33,117 nt of DNA from assembly GCA_030146875.1 (NCBI GenBank), contig JASLAX010000138.1, forward strand, positions 1-33,117. Reading direction: 5' to 3'. A model generated the notes under the pieces. That model ran no database searches, was not told where the DNA came from, and worked only from the letters and a program-made list of their open reading frames with translations. Source of the stretch: Longimicrobiaceae bacterium. Its GTDB lineage: Bacteria > Gemmatimonadota > Gemmatimonadetes > Longimicrobiales > Longimicrobiaceae. Of the stretch, positions 14,981 to 23,055 are shown piece after piece (the first letter of the stretch is position 1; each line of letters opens with the position of its first letter). A program made the translations under genes and the position numbers.

Positions 14981-15008
14981 GGGGCCGCACCCGGACGGAT
15001 GCGGCCCC
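14981..15008. terminator. Bidirectional hairpin between convergent genes
   Basis: GGGGCCGCA (14981-14989) pairs with TGCGGCCCC (15000-15008), and the 10-base loop can form a further CCG/CGG pair. It lies between the stops of the membrane gene (14958) and the outer-membrane barrel gene (15034), so it can serve both strands. There is no U-tract. Confidence 0.7.
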
Positions 15009-15033
15009 CCCTCGTCGTCCGACACGGACCGGG

Positions 15034-15807
15034 CTACATGCGGATGGAGACGCCGGCGCGGATCAGGACCAGGTTCGACGCGCGGTAGTCGTAGTCGATC
15101 GCCACGCCGTCCTCTTCCTGGAAACGCAGGGCGTTGATGATCTGGTCGCGGCCGCGGAAGGCGTCGGTGTCCCAGAAGGTGATGTAGTCCTCCACCCCGA
15201 ACTGCAGGGCGACGTTGCGGGAGCCGCCCAGGCGCATGAGCGCGTCGAAGCCCAGGTTCAGCGCCGGGTGGCGCGAGCGGCGGTTGACCTCGTTCGGCGC
15301 GCCCTCGATGTTGTCGGGATCCGTCCACACCATCCCGGGGGCGATGGTGATCGCGCCGGACGGGTGGAAGCGGCGGTTGTCGGGGTTCGGGTCGTTCAGG
15401 CGGTACGACAGGCCGGCCTTCGCCATCATCATGGCGCCGCCGTCGATGGTGAGCTGGCTCACCTCGCTGCCCGGCGACTCGAAGGAGAGGACGTCCTCCT
15501 CCGCGGGGGCGTACGCGGCGCCCACCACCACGCTCAGGGGCCCGGCGACCCGCGCCTCGACGTTCGCGCCCAGCGACACGCCGCCCGCGCGCTCCTCGGT
15601 GAGCCGGTACTGCGCGCCGCTGGCGCCGAAGACGTAGTAGTCGCCGGTGCTGTACGGCACGCGCACCCCCACCAGCGGGGTGATGGAGACGCGGGCGCGC
15701 GGCACCACGTCGGGGTGGGTGCCGGTGGTGACGACCCGGGTCTGCGCGTGGGCGGCGGCGGGGAGCGCCAGCAGCCCCAGGAGCGCAAGGGCGCGGGTGG
15801 GTTTCAT
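15034..15807 (-). CDS. Outer-membrane beta-barrel protein
   Basis: 257 aa from ATG 15807 with GGAGA upstream; the open frame further upstream is non-signal-like and is rejected. A clear Sec signal peptide MKPTRALALLGLLALPAAAHA is followed by the cleavage site before QT. The mature part is made of alternating amphipathic strands (for example RVSITPLVGVRVPY, GVSLGANVEARVAGPLSVVVGAAYA, GAITIAPGMVW, VALQFGVEDYITFW) and ends in a terminal aromatic-poor strand LVLIRAGVSIRM. The pattern fits an 8- to 12-stranded OmpA/OmpW-like barrel; no specific substrate can be assigned. It supports a diderm cell envelope. It is monocistronic with a shared terminator at its 3' end. Confidence 0.82.
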   Translation of the reverse strand: MKPTRALALLGLLALPAAAHAQTRVVTTGTHPDVVPRARVSITPLVGVRVPYSTGDYYVFGASGAQYRLTEERAGGVSLGANVEARVAGPLSVVVGAAYAPAEEDVLSFESPGSEVSQLTIDGGAMMMAKAGLSYRLNDPNPDNRRFHPSGAITIAPGMVWTDPDNIEGAPNEVNRRSRHPALNLGFDALMRLGGSRNVALQFGVEDYITFWDTDAFRGRDQIINALRFQEEDGVAIDYDYRASNLVLIRAGVSIRM

Positions 15808-15879
15808 CGGGATTCTCCGGGAGGGGTGGACCGGGGGCGCATGGGCCGGGGGCGGGGCGGGTGGGATCGTGCCGGCCCG

Positions 15880-16156
15880 GCGGCTGGACGGGGCACGGGG
15901 CGCCGCCCGCGCCGGTGGAGCGGGCGCCGGGGACCTTGCGGAGCGCGCGCTCCAGGCCGCCGACGTCGTCGACCACGACCACCAGCAGGTCGAGGGTCGG
16001 ACCGACGCTCGCAGCGATCCGGTGGGCGAGCTCCTGGTCGCGCTTTTCGGAATGATACCGGTAGATGGGCCGCCGGGCAACGAGCCCGAGCACGTGGCAG
16101 GGCCGCTCGGGCTGGTGCCGCACCTCCTTCCGCACCACGCAGGCCCGCCACGCCGG
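15880..16156 (-). pseudogene. Coding-like remnant without its own stop
   Basis: Read on the minus strand, this stretch encodes a protein-like segment (SPAWRACVVRKEV ... YRYHSEKRDQELAHRI ... LDLLVVVVDDVGGLERAL) with strong third-position GC. The frame has no stop before it enters the out-of-frame overlap with the outer-membrane protein gene, and there is no good start: GTG 16138 is the only plausible one. This suggests the 5' or internal part of a decayed or frameshifted gene. No family was recognised. Confidence 0.4.
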
Positions 16157-16157
16157 G

Positions 16158-16312
16158 CTACGCCGCCAGCAGGGCCGCGAGCGCCCCCGCCGCTTCGGTG
16201 CCCGGGGTGGCGGGGAGGAAGCGGTCCCGGGCGCTCACCAGCGAGCGCTCGCGCTCCATCGCCTCGGCCTGGCCCGCCCCCGCGGCGACGTGGTTGGAAA
16301 GAACGCGGAGTT
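16158..16312 (-). pseudogene. Coding-like C-terminal remnant
   Basis: A minus-strand segment ending in a TAG at 16158-16160 reads SNHVAAGAGQAEAMERERS, then SARDRFLPATPGTEAAGALAALLAA, with nearly every codon ending in G or C, as in the real genes here. Upstream it runs into a repeat-rich stretch (16323-16381) without a credible start; ATG 16258 would give only 33 aa. It lies just ahead of the other remnant in a different frame. The two may be parts of one broken gene between gluQ and the outer-membrane protein. Confidence 0.4.
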
Positions 16313-16322
16313 CAACAGAGGG

Positions 16323-16381
16323 TTCGCGGAGTAGGCGGAGCACCACGCGGCGTTCTCCTCCGCGAACTCCGCGAACTCCGC
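16323..16381. repeat. Inverted and tandem 9-bp repeats downstream of gluQ
   Basis: TTCGCGGAG at 16323-16331 is the inverse of CTCCGCGAA, which occurs twice in tandem at 16358-16366 and 16367-16375 and is followed by a partial third copy CTCCGC (16376-16381). The arms could form a stem-loop at the 3' end of gluQ. Similar CTCCGCGAA-type units are often dispersed in GC-rich genomes. Confidence 0.6.
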
Positions 16382-16414
16382 CCCCCTCCCTCGTCCCCCG
16401 GCGCGAGACGGAGG

Positions 16415-17383
16415 TCAGCCTCCGCGCAGCATCGCCAGGTCGCCCCCGGAGAGGACGGTGGGCTCGCGGGGGACGCGGGCGAGGTCGAACCGCGGGACGA
16501 GGGCGGACGCGGCCACCTCTTCCCCGTGCTCCGCCAGGCCGCAGGTCGCCGCCAGCCAGCCGACGGCGCGCGCGGGCGGGATGCCGGCCGCGCGGAGGTC
16601 GGGGAGCGATACGGAGCCGTGGCGCTTGGCCAGGCGCTCGCCGTCCGGCCCGAGCATCAGCGGGACGTGCAGGAACGCCGGAGGGGCGAGGCCGAGGGCG
16701 CGGTAGAGGAGGATCTGGCGGGCGGTGGAGCCCAGCAGGTCGGCGCCGCGCAGGACGTGCGTGATCTCCATCGCCGCGTCGTCCACCACCACGGCGAGCT
16801 GGTACGCCGCCACGCCGTCGCGCCGGCGCACCACGAAGTCGCCGCCCTCCGAAGACGGGTCGTGGCTGCGGGGGCCCACGACGCCGTCCTCGAACTCGAC
16901 GGCGCCGGGCCTCACGCGGAAGCGCAGCGCCACGTCCGCGACGCCGAAGCGGGTCAGGTCCGCGGCATCCACGGGGACGGCGCGCGGGCGGCAGGTGCCG
17001 GGGTAGCGCGGCCCCTCCTCCCCCGCGTGGGGAGCGCTGGCGGCCATGGCGAGGTCGCGGCGGGAGCAGGCGCAGGCGAAGAGCAGGCCGGCGCCGGCCA
17101 GGCGGCGGAGGGCGGCCTCGTACCGGTCCGTGCGCCCTGTCTGCACGTACGGGGCGTACGGGCCGCCCAGGTCGGGGCCCTCGTCCCAGTCCAGCCCCAG
17201 CCAGCGCAGGTCGTCGAGCTGCGCCTGCATGATGCCGGGGCGTACGCGGCCGGGGTCCAGGTCTTCCACCCGCATGACGAACCGCCCTCCCGCGGCCCGG
17301 GCGTGCAGCCAGGCCAGGAGGGCGGTTCGGGCGTTGCCCACGTGCAGGGCGCCGGTGGGCGAGGGGGCGAAGCGTCCGCGCAC
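16415..17383 (-). CDS. gluQ: Glutamyl-Q-tRNA(Asp) synthetase
   Basis: 322 aa from GTG 17383 (VRGRFAPSPTG), close to the typical ~300 aa. It is a truncated GluRS catalytic core: the HIGH-type motif PTGALHVGNAR, the zinc site CACSRRD ... YPGTC, the substrate loops VEDLDPGRV and LRGADLLGST, and the KMSKS-type motif LAKRHGSVSL. It lacks the anticodon-binding domain. Such enzymes activate glutamate without tRNA and attach it to queuosine in tRNA(Asp). The zinc ligands Cys-x-Cys ... Tyr-x3-Cys are the GluQRS form and separate it from GltX. The gene starts 12 bases after the stop of the acidic hypothetical gene, so the two are probably one transcript. The ribosome-binding site is weak; an in-frame CTG nearer that stop is an alternative. 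Confidence 0.92.
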   Translation of the reverse strand: MRGRFAPSPTGALHVGNARTALLAWLHARAAGGRFVMRVEDLDPGRVRPGIMQAQLDDLRWLGLDWDEGPDLGGPYAPYVQTGRTDRYEAALRRLAGAGLLFACACSRRDLAMAASAPHAGEEGPRYPGTCRPRAVPVDAADLTRFGVADVALRFRVRPGAVEFEDGVVGPRSHDPSSEGGDFVVRRRDGVAAYQLAVVVDDAAMEITHVLRGADLLGSTARQILLYRALGLAPPAFLHVPLMLGPDGERLAKRHGSVSLPDLRAAGIPPARAVGWLAATCGLAEHGEEVAASALVPRFDLARVPREPTVLSGGDLAMLRGG

Positions 17384-17394
17384 CGGGAGCGGCG

Positions 17395-17952
17395 TCAGAA
17401 GTCGCCGAGCATCCGGTCCACGCGCGCCTGCAGCGACGGCCGCGTCTGCCCGGAGAGGGCGCTCTCCAGCAGGTCCGCCAGCTCGCCGGAGAAGTCGCCG
17501 GGGAAGCGGCGGTCCAGGCGCACCAGCGGCGCGAAGGCCAGCAGGACGGTGCGGGCGGCATCGTCGTCGTCGTCGTCGTCCTCGCCGCGCCAGGCCTCGG
17601 CGCCGCCCCCGGCCTTCCAGGGCTCGCCCTCGGGGTGCTCCTCGTCGTCGTCCTCCTCCTCCTCCCCATCGGGCATCTGCGAGGCGGGGATGGAGAGGCC
17701 CACCATGGCGCGGATCTCGTCGCGCTCGGCCTCGGGCTCCTCGGCCAGGAGCCCCAGATGGACGGGGCGCTGCGTGGCCTCGGCCAGCACGGCCAGCGTC
17801 TCGGGGGGGAGCAGGGCGCGGAAGCTGGGGCGCTCGTTGCCCACCACGTAGAAGGCCACGGGCACCAGCCCCGACTCGTCCGGGACCAGCCCCTCGCCGT
17901 CCACCTGGCGCATCTCCAGCAGGACCGGCTCTTCCTTCAGGTATACGTGCAT
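17395..17952 (-). CDS. Hypothetical protein with acidic low-complexity linker
   Basis: 185 aa from ATG 17952, preceded by AGGGACC. The N-terminal ~90 residues (MHVYLKEEPVLLEMRQVDG ... VAFYVVGNERPSFRALLPPETLAVLAEA) look like a compact alpha/beta domain. A highly acidic linker (GEEEEDDDEE and EDDDDDDD, about residues 96-130) leads to a C-terminal helical part (LVRLDRRFPGDFSGELADLLESALSG) that ends LGDF. I recognise no family. The acidic tract is encoded by repeated GAC/GAG triplets near 17552-17580 and 17640-17665, which could vary in length by slippage. It lies directly upstream of gluQ on the same transcript. Confidence 0.75.
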   Translation of the reverse strand: MHVYLKEEPVLLEMRQVDGEGLVPDESGLVPVAFYVVGNERPSFRALLPPETLAVLAEATQRPVHLGLLAEEPEAERDEIRAMVGLSIPASQMPDGEEEEDDDEEHPEGEPWKAGGGAEAWRGEDDDDDDDAARTVLLAFAPLVRLDRRFPGDFSGELADLLESALSGQTRPSLQARVDRMLGDF

Positions 17953-18112
17953 CGGTCGGGTCCCTGAGCAGGATCACGCTCGCCGCGGGCGCCGCCGCCC
18001 CCCCGGTTCGCCGCTTGCATCGGCGGGGGCTCGCGCCGCCCCGCCGGTTCCCCGGCTTCCGGGGGCATCTCAGTACACCGGGGCCGGCGGAGGTTCCGCT
18101 CCCGGTGCCTGC

Positions 18113-18141
18113 TTTCCGCCCGCGCGGCGGCGTGGTACGAT
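18113..18141 (+). promoter_or_regulatory. Candidate promoter of the FAD/Fe-S oxidoreductase
   Basis: TTTCCG (18113-18118), a 17-base spacer, and TACGAT (18136-18141) preceded by TGG, an extended -10. It lies 52 bases before ATG 18194 in the divergent gap with the acidic hypothetical gene. Confidence 0.4.
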
Positions 18142-18193
18142 CAGGCTCCGTCACCCCCGCCGCGGCTGCGGCGCGACCCGCACCCGGCACCCG

Positions 18194-21070
18194 ATGCTCC
18201 CCGTCGTATCCGCCGACCCCCGCGCCCCGCGCCTGGAGCGCGCCCTCCGCGAGAAGATCCGCGGCGAGGTGCGCTTCGACGCCCACTCGCGCCTGCTGTA
18301 CAGCACCGACGCCTCGCTCTACCAGGTCCTTCCCGTGGGCGTGGTGGTCCCCCGCGACGCGCAGGACGTGGAGGCCGCGGTGCGCCTGGCGGCGGAGCAC
18401 GGCGTGCCCGTCCTGCCCCGCGGAGGGGGCACGGCGCTGGCCGGGCAGACGGTGGCGGCCGCGCTGGTGCTGGACTTCGGGAAGATGATGAACCGCGTGC
18501 TCTCCATCGATCCCGACCGGCGCCGCGCGGTCGTGCAGCCCGGCGTGCGCCTGGACCGGTTGAACCGCGAGGCGGCACCGCACGGCCTGCAGTTCGGGCC
18601 GGACCCCGCGACCTTCCGCCAGTGCGTGGTGGGCGGGATGATCGGCAACAACTCCTGCGGCGCCCGCTCGCTGGTCTACGGCAAGACGGGCGACCACGTC
18701 CACTCGCTGCGGTGCGTGCTGGCCGACGGCCACTGCGCGCACTTCGGCCGCGTGGGGCGCGACGCCATCGCCGGCCTCCCCGGGCGGGAGGGCGAGCTGG
18801 CGCGGGCGGTCATGGCGCTGCTGGAGCCGGAGCGCGCCCGCATCTCCGAGCGGTACCCGAAGATCCCGCGACGCGTCTCCGGCTACAACTTCGACGCGCT
18901 GCTGGAGTCGCCGGAGCTGAGCCTGGCCGACCTGGTCGTCGGGTCGGAGGGAACGCTGGTGACGGTGGTGGAGGCGGAGCTGGGGCTGGTGCCCATCCCC
19001 GCCCGACGCGCCCTGGTGCTCCTCTCCTTCCGTGAGAAGTGGACGTCGATGGACGCCGTGCCCGCGATCCTGCCGGAGCGGGGGCTCTCCGCGCTGGAGA
19101 TCGTGGACTCGCGCGTGCTGCGCGGCGCCCGCGAGCTCTTCGAGTTCCGCCCCACGGCCGCCTTCGCCGCGGCGGACGCGCTGGGCGTGCTCTTCTGCGA
19201 GTTCAGCGGTGACGACGCCGAGGAGGTCGCGGGGCTGGCGCACGACTTCGCGGCGCGGGCGCCGCTGCTGGAGGGGCGGCCGGTGGCATCCGTCCACCTG
19301 GATCCGCGCGACCAGCTCGCCGCGTGGGCGCTGCGGCAGGCGGCGACCGGCCTCCTCTACCGCACCACCCCCACGCGGGACATCAAGCCGCAGGAGTTCG
19401 TGGAGGACACCGGCATTCCGCCGGAGAAGCTGGGCGCGTACACGCGCAAGTTCGAGGAGATCGTCCACCGGCACGGCACGGAGCTGGGCTTCTTCGGGCA
19501 CGCGGGCCAGGGGTGCCTGCACATTCGGGTGGACCTGGACCTGAAGCGCGGCGACGACGTGCGCCGCATGCAGGCCATCGCGGGCGAGGTGGCGGAGCTG
19601 GTGGTGGAGTTCGGGGGCTCGCTCTCGGGGGAGCACGGCGACGGGCTGGCGCGGTCGGAGTTCCTGCCGCTGATGTACGGCCCGGAGATCCTGGACCTGC
19701 ATCGCAAGGTCAAGGACGTGTTCGACCCCGAGGGGCGGATGAACCCCGGCGGCAAGATCGTCCCCCCGTACCAGCGCATGTCCGACAACCTTCGCTTCGG
19801 CGAGGAGTACGCATCGAAGGCGCCGGAGACGTGGTTCGACTACTCCGAGGACGGCGGGTGGGACAAGGCGGTGGAGAAGTGCAACGGGATGGCCGTGTGC
19901 CGCAAGCTGGACGCGGGTACCATGTGCCCCTCGTTCATGGTGACGCTGGAGGAGGAGCACTCCACCCGCGGCCGCGCCAACTCGCTGCGCGAGGCCATGC
20001 GCGGGGCGCTGCCCGGGATGAAGTCGAAGGAGGTGCTGGAGGCGCTCGACCTCTGTCTCGCGTGCAAGGCGTGCAAGACGGAGTGCCCTGTGGGGGTGGA
20101 CATGGCGCGCTACAAGGCCGAGTTCCTGGCGCAGCACCACCGCGAGCACGGCACCGACCGTGAGTCGCTCTTCTTCGGGCGCATCCACGACTTCGCGCGC
20201 ATGGGCGGCATCGCCCCCGGCCTCGCCAACTTCGGGCAGAAGGTGATGGGCGGGGTGCTGAAGCGCATCGGCGGCATCGACCACCGGCGCGAGCTTCCGA
20301 CGCTCGCGGCCGAGCCCTTCCGCCGCTGGTTCAAGCGCCGCCCGGTGGCGCCGGAGGACGGCCGCCCGACGGTGGTGCTGCTGGACGACACCTTCCACGC
20401 GTTCTTCCAGACGGAGCCGCTGAAGGCCGCCGTCACCGTGCTGGAGCGCGCGGGCTACCGGGTGAAGCTGCCGGCGAAGACCGTCTGCTGCGGCCGCGCC
20501 GCCGTCTCCAAGGGCCTGCTGGACCACGCCCGCGACCTGCAGACCACCATGCTGGAGACGCTGGCGCCGGAGGTGGAGTGGGGCGCCTCCGTAGTGGGCG
20601 TGGAGCCGAGCTGCATCCTGACCCTGCGCGACGAGCTTCCCGACCTGGTGCGGGATGGAAGGACGAAGGCGCTGGCCGCGGCGTCGCTTACCCTGGAGGA
20701 GTTCCTGGCCTCGCTCCCCGACTGGCAGCCCGGACGGCTGGAGCGGAAGGCCGTCGTCCACGGCCATTGCCACCAGAAGGCGCTGGTGGGGATGGGGCCG
20801 ACCACGAACGTCCTCTCGCGGGTCGAGGGGCTGGACTTCACCGTGCTGGACTCCGGGTGCTGCGGGATGGCCGGCTCGTTCGGGTACGAGGAAGGCCACT
20901 ACGACGTGTCGAAGGCCTGCGGGGAGCGCGTGCTGTTCCCCGCCGTCCGCGGCGCCGCGGAGACGGACCTGGTGGTGGCCCCCGGCTTCTCCTGCCGCCA
21001 CCAGATCGCCGACTTCTGCGACGGCCGCCGCGCCATCCACACCGCGGAGCTGCTGGCGATGGCGGAGTGA
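18194..21070 (+). CDS. FAD-linked oxidase/4Fe-4S protein of the YdiJ (D-2-hydroxyacid dehydrogenase) type
   Basis: 958 aa with fused domains. An FAD-binding PCMH domain (about 40-220) contains VLPRGGGTALAGQTV and GMIGNNSCGARSLVYGKTGDHV. An FAD-oxidase C-terminal domain (about 250-530) contains GHAGQGCLHIRVDLD and SGEHGDGLARSEF. Two ferredoxin-type clusters follow: C563-x5-C569 ... C578-P and C621-x2-C-x2-C-x3-C631-P (CLACKACKTECPVG). Two CCG domains close it (CCGRAAVSKG; SGCCGMAGSFG). Length and order match E. coli YdiJ, which oxidises D-2-hydroxyglutarate/D-lactate and passes electrons to the respiratory chain. The exact substrate is inferred. It is single-gene and divergent from the acidic hypothetical, with its stop just before the toxin-antitoxin promoter. 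Confidence 0.9.
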   Translation: MLPVVSADPRAPRLERALREKIRGEVRFDAHSRLLYSTDASLYQVLPVGVVVPRDAQDVEAAVRLAAEHGVPVLPRGGGTALAGQTVAAALVLDFGKMMNRVLSIDPDRRRAVVQPGVRLDRLNREAAPHGLQFGPDPATFRQCVVGGMIGNNSCGARSLVYGKTGDHVHSLRCVLADGHCAHFGRVGRDAIAGLPGREGELARAVMALLEPERARISERYPKIPRRVSGYNFDALLESPELSLADLVVGSEGTLVTVVEAELGLVPIPARRALVLLSFREKWTSMDAVPAILPERGLSALEIVDSRVLRGARELFEFRPTAAFAAADALGVLFCEFSGDDAEEVAGLAHDFAARAPLLEGRPVASVHLDPRDQLAAWALRQAATGLLYRTTPTRDIKPQEFVEDTGIPPEKLGAYTRKFEEIVHRHGTELGFFGHAGQGCLHIRVDLDLKRGDDVRRMQAIAGEVAELVVEFGGSLSGEHGDGLARSEFLPLMYGPEILDLHRKVKDVFDPEGRMNPGGKIVPPYQRMSDNLRFGEEYASKAPETWFDYSEDGGWDKAVEKCNGMAVCRKLDAGTMCPSFMVTLEEEHSTRGRANSLREAMRGALPGMKSKEVLEALDLCLACKACKTECPVGVDMARYKAEFLAQHHREHGTDRESLFFGRIHDFARMGGIAPGLANFGQKVMGGVLKRIGGIDHRRELPTLAAEPFRRWFKRRPVAPEDGRPTVVLLDDTFHAFFQTEPLKAAVTVLERAGYRVKLPAKTVCCGRAAVSKGLLDHARDLQTTMLETLAPEVEWGASVVGVEPSCILTLRDELPDLVRDGRTKALAAASLTLEEFLASLPDWQPGRLERKAVVHGHCHQKALVGMGPTTNVLSRVEGLDFTVLDSGCCGMAGSFGYEEGHYDVSKACGERVLFPAVRGAAETDLVVAPGFSCRHQIADFCDGRRAIHTAELLAMAE

Positions 21071-21083
21071 GCGGTCGTCTCCG

Positions 21084-21112
21084 TTGAACGCGAGCGGGTG
21101 CCGGGGTATATT
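21084..21112 (+). promoter_or_regulatory. Strong sigma-70-type promoter of the RHH/PIN operon
   Basis: TTGAAC (21084-21089), exactly 17 bases, then TATATT (21107-21112). This is the closest match to the sigma-70 consensus in the window. It lies 14 bases after the stop of the oxidoreductase and gives a leader of about 30 bases, with GGAGG ahead of GTG 21148. Confidence 0.75.
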
Positions 21113-21147
21113 CGGGTAGGCAGCAGCACATCGACCGTGGAGGCAGC

Positions 21148-21507
21148 GTGTCCGAGCAGACGATCGCAGACGCCATTGGCCCCGAGCTGGCGGCCCGCAC
21201 CCGCAAGGTAGCGGAGACGGAGGAGCGCACGGAGAACGAGGTCGTTTCCGCGGCGCTTGATTTCTACACATCCCTCGATTCTTCCACGCACCTGCTGCTG
21301 GCCGAGATCAGTCGGCGCGTAGGCGTAGCCGACGTGGCTGACGAGTTCCGCCGCGCCCTGGGTCGTCTCCAGTTCCAGTACGTGGTGAAGAACGCACCGC
21401 AGGAGCTCCGCGAGCGGCTGGTCGACATGACGGAGGAGGAGATGGACGCGCTTGCTGAAGAGGCGGTCCAGGAGACCCGGGCGTATCACCGTCGCGCGGG
21501 GCGGTGA
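21148..21507 (+). CDS. Ribbon-helix-helix-like antitoxin
   Basis: 119 aa from GTG 21148, with GGAGG five bases upstream. The N-terminal part (LAARTRKVAETEERTENEVVSAALDFYTSL) has the look of a ribbon-helix-helix DNA-binding unit, and the rest is helical and charged (LRERLVDMTEEEMDALAEEAVQETRAYHRR), suitable for wrapping a toxin. Its stop overlaps the PIN-domain gene by four bases (GTGA). By position it is the antitoxin and autorepressor, and the strong promoter just upstream is its probable target. The family assignment is by fold-like pattern, so it is less certain than that of its partner. Confidence 0.7.
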   Translation: MSEQTIADAIGPELAARTRKVAETEERTENEVVSAALDFYTSLDSSTHLLLAEISRRVGVADVADEFRRALGRLQFQYVVKNAPQELRERLVDMTEEEMDALAEEAVQETRAYHRRAGR

Positions 21508-21959
21508 ACGAAAAGCCGAGGGTCGTTCTCGACACCAACGTGATCATCTCGGCTCACCTCGCCGCCGCGCGTGGAGCCCGAACTTCGCCACGAGTTTGCC
21601 TGGATGCCGTTCGGAGCGGGATCGTCAGCGGCTTCCACAGCGCCTTTCTCCTCGCGGAGCTTGCGGACGTGCTGTCGCGCCCGCACCTGGGATTCGACTC
21701 GCGGCTCGCCGCCACGGGTGCCGAGGCGTTCAGGGACATCACGTTGCCCGTGGACGTGCCCGCCCCTCGCGGCCTCCTGAAGCGAGATCCGAAGGACGAG
21801 GCGATCCTGCTGCTTTCCTTGACGGCAGAGGCGCACTTCCTGGTGACCGGCAACGGGAAGCACTTCGAGGAACTTCGGGCTGCCCCGGGGGATCTGGTTT
21901 ACGCAGGCACGCGCATCATCTCTCCGCGGGAGTTCGTCGAAATTCTCCACGAGCGTTGA
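21504..21959 (+). CDS. PIN-domain toxin
   Basis: 151 aa from GTG 21504, overlapping the antitoxin stop. It shows the PIN ribonuclease pattern of the COG1569-like group: Asp10 in VVLDTNVIISA, Glu in FLLAELADVLSRP, Asp residues in RDPKDEAILLLSL, and LVTGNGKHFEEL, where the last acidic position is Asn, as in many VapC proteins. It then ends with RIISPREFVEIL. The family cleaves RNA with Mg2+ and is silenced by the upstream antitoxin. Codon bias is a little weaker than in neighbouring genes, consistent with a mobile toxin-antitoxin module. Confidence 0.85.
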   Translation: MNEKPRVVLDTNVIISAHLAAARGARTSPRVCLDAVRSGIVSGFHSAFLLAELADVLSRPHLGFDSRLAATGAEAFRDITLPVDVPAPRGLLKRDPKDEAILLLSLTAEAHFLVTGNGKHFEELRAAPGDLVYAGTRIISPREFVEILHER

Positions 21960-21966
21960 TACGCCG

Positions 21967-22068
21967 ATGCGCGAACGCACCCGCCGCCCCTTCCGCGACC
22001 ACCTGGGTGAGCTCGGCTGGGCGGCTCTGCTGTTCGAGACGATCATGCTCGCCGTGGGCTGGTCATGA
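21967..22068 (+). CDS. Membrane microprotein (33 aa)
   Basis: ATG 21967 to TGA 22068 encodes a basic N-terminus (MRERTRRPFRDH) followed by one hydrophobic segment (LGWAALLFETIMLAVGW), the layout of a small single-span membrane protein. Third codon positions are largely G/C. The stop overlaps the next small ORF by ATGA. There is no clear ribosome-binding site; it starts 8 bases after the PIN gene stop and may depend on coupling. The function is unknown. Confidence 0.5.
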   Translation: MRERTRRPFRDHLGELGWAALLFETIMLAVGWS

Positions 22069-22205
22069 TCCGCTACTGGGGCGCGACCACGGCGATGGCG
22101 CTCTTTCCCGGCTTCGGGCTGGAGGTGATCGCGGTGCTGGCGAGCGTGGCGGTCGTGTGGGGGCGCCTGGCGGCGTGGATGGACCGCCGGGACGCGGAGG
22201 ACTGA
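22065..22205 (+). CDS. Membrane microprotein (46 aa)
   Basis: ATG 22065 overlaps the previous small ORF by four bases. It encodes MIRYWGATTAMALFPGFG, a hydrophobic span (VIAVLASVAVVWGRLAAW) and a charged tail (MDRRDAED): a single- or double-span membrane peptide. It ends in TGA 20 bases before the methyltransferase GTG. With the preceding ORF it forms a pair of tightly coupled microproteins between the toxin gene and the methyltransferase. I recognise no family. Confidence 0.5.
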   Translation: MIRYWGATTAMALFPGFGLEVIAVLASVAVVWGRLAAWMDRRDAED

Positions 22206-22224
22206 TGCCAGGAGAGGCGGAGAC

Positions 22225-23055
22225 GTGACCGACGTGCGGGCGGGGGAAGAGAACGAATACGTGCTGGGCACGGGCGACGACGAGCTGTCGCGCCTGGGCT
22301 TCCAGCACGCGGTGTGGGCGGAGACCACCGCGGCGATCTGGCGGCGCGCGGGGTTCGCGACCGGGTGGAAGGTGCTGGACGTGGGCTGCGGCCCCGGCTA
22401 CGCCACCTTCGACCTGGCGCGGCTCGTCGGCCCGACCGGTCGCGTCGTGGGGATCGACGTGTCGCAGCGCTTCGTGGAGGCGCTGGACCGCGACGCCCGC
22501 GCGCGGGGCGCGGCTCACGTGGAGGCGCGCCTGGGGGACGTGACGGCGATGGACCTGCCTGAGGGCGCGTTCGACGGCGCGTGGGCTCGCTGGGTGCTCT
22601 GCTTCGTCCCGGACCCGGAGGCGGTGGTGGCGAAGGTGGCGCGCGCGCTGCGCCCGGGCGGCACCTTCGCGGTGATGGACTACGCGCGCTACGCCGGCTT
22701 CACCATGGCCCCGCGCAGCGCCGTCGTCGAGCGGGTGCTGGAGGCCACCGCCGAGTCGTTCCGCCGCGGCGGCGGCGACCCGGACGTGGGGCAGCGCGTT
22801 CCCGGGATGATGATGCGGCACGGGCTGGAGGTGCGCGAGGTGCGCTCCATCTCGTACGCCACGCGCCCCACCGACGCGCGCTGGGAGTGGCCGATCTCGT
22901 TCTTCCGCAACTTCCTGCCGACCCTGGTGCAGATGGGGCTGATCGACGAGGACGACCGGCGCGCCTTCCTGGACGCGTGGGCCGAGCGCGCCGCCGACCC
23001 CGCCGCGTTCTTCCTCACCCCGCCCATGGTGGAGGTGGCGGGCGTGAAGCGCTGA
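22225..23055 (+). CDS. Class I SAM-dependent methyltransferase
   Basis: 276 aa from GTG 22225, with AGGAGAGGCGGAG upstream. The SAM-binding Rossmann motifs are clear: motif I VLDVGCGPGYATFDLA (about residues 51-66), the acidic end of beta2 VVGIDVSQRF, motif II region LGDVTAMDLPEGAFDGAWARWVLCFVPDPE and motif III ALRPGGTFAVMDY. The C-terminal ~110 residues (for example WEWPISFFRNFLPTLVQMGLIDEDDRRAFLDAW) form a helical substrate domain of the ubiquinone/small-molecule type. The substrate is unknown. Its TGA overlaps the ATG of the next gene by one base, so it is in the same operon. Confidence 0.88.
   Translation: MTDVRAGEENEYVLGTGDDELSRLGFQHAVWAETTAAIWRRAGFATGWKVLDVGCGPGYATFDLARLVGPTGRVVGIDVSQRFVEALDRDARARGAAHVEARLGDVTAMDLPEGAFDGAWARWVLCFVPDPEAVVAKVARALRPGGTFAVMDYARYAGFTMAPRSAVVERVLEATAESFRRGGGDPDVGQRVPGMMMRHGLEVREVRSISYATRPTDARWEWPISFFRNFLPTLVQMGLIDEDDRRAFLDAWAERAADPAAFFLTPPMVEVAGVKR

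Noticed and set aside
16415..21271. A 4.8-kb open minus-strand frame antisense to the FAD/Fe-S gene
   Set aside because: Only its 3' end (gluQ) has protein-like content; the rest is His/Arg/Gly-rich shadow of the plus-strand gene, as expected at this GC content.
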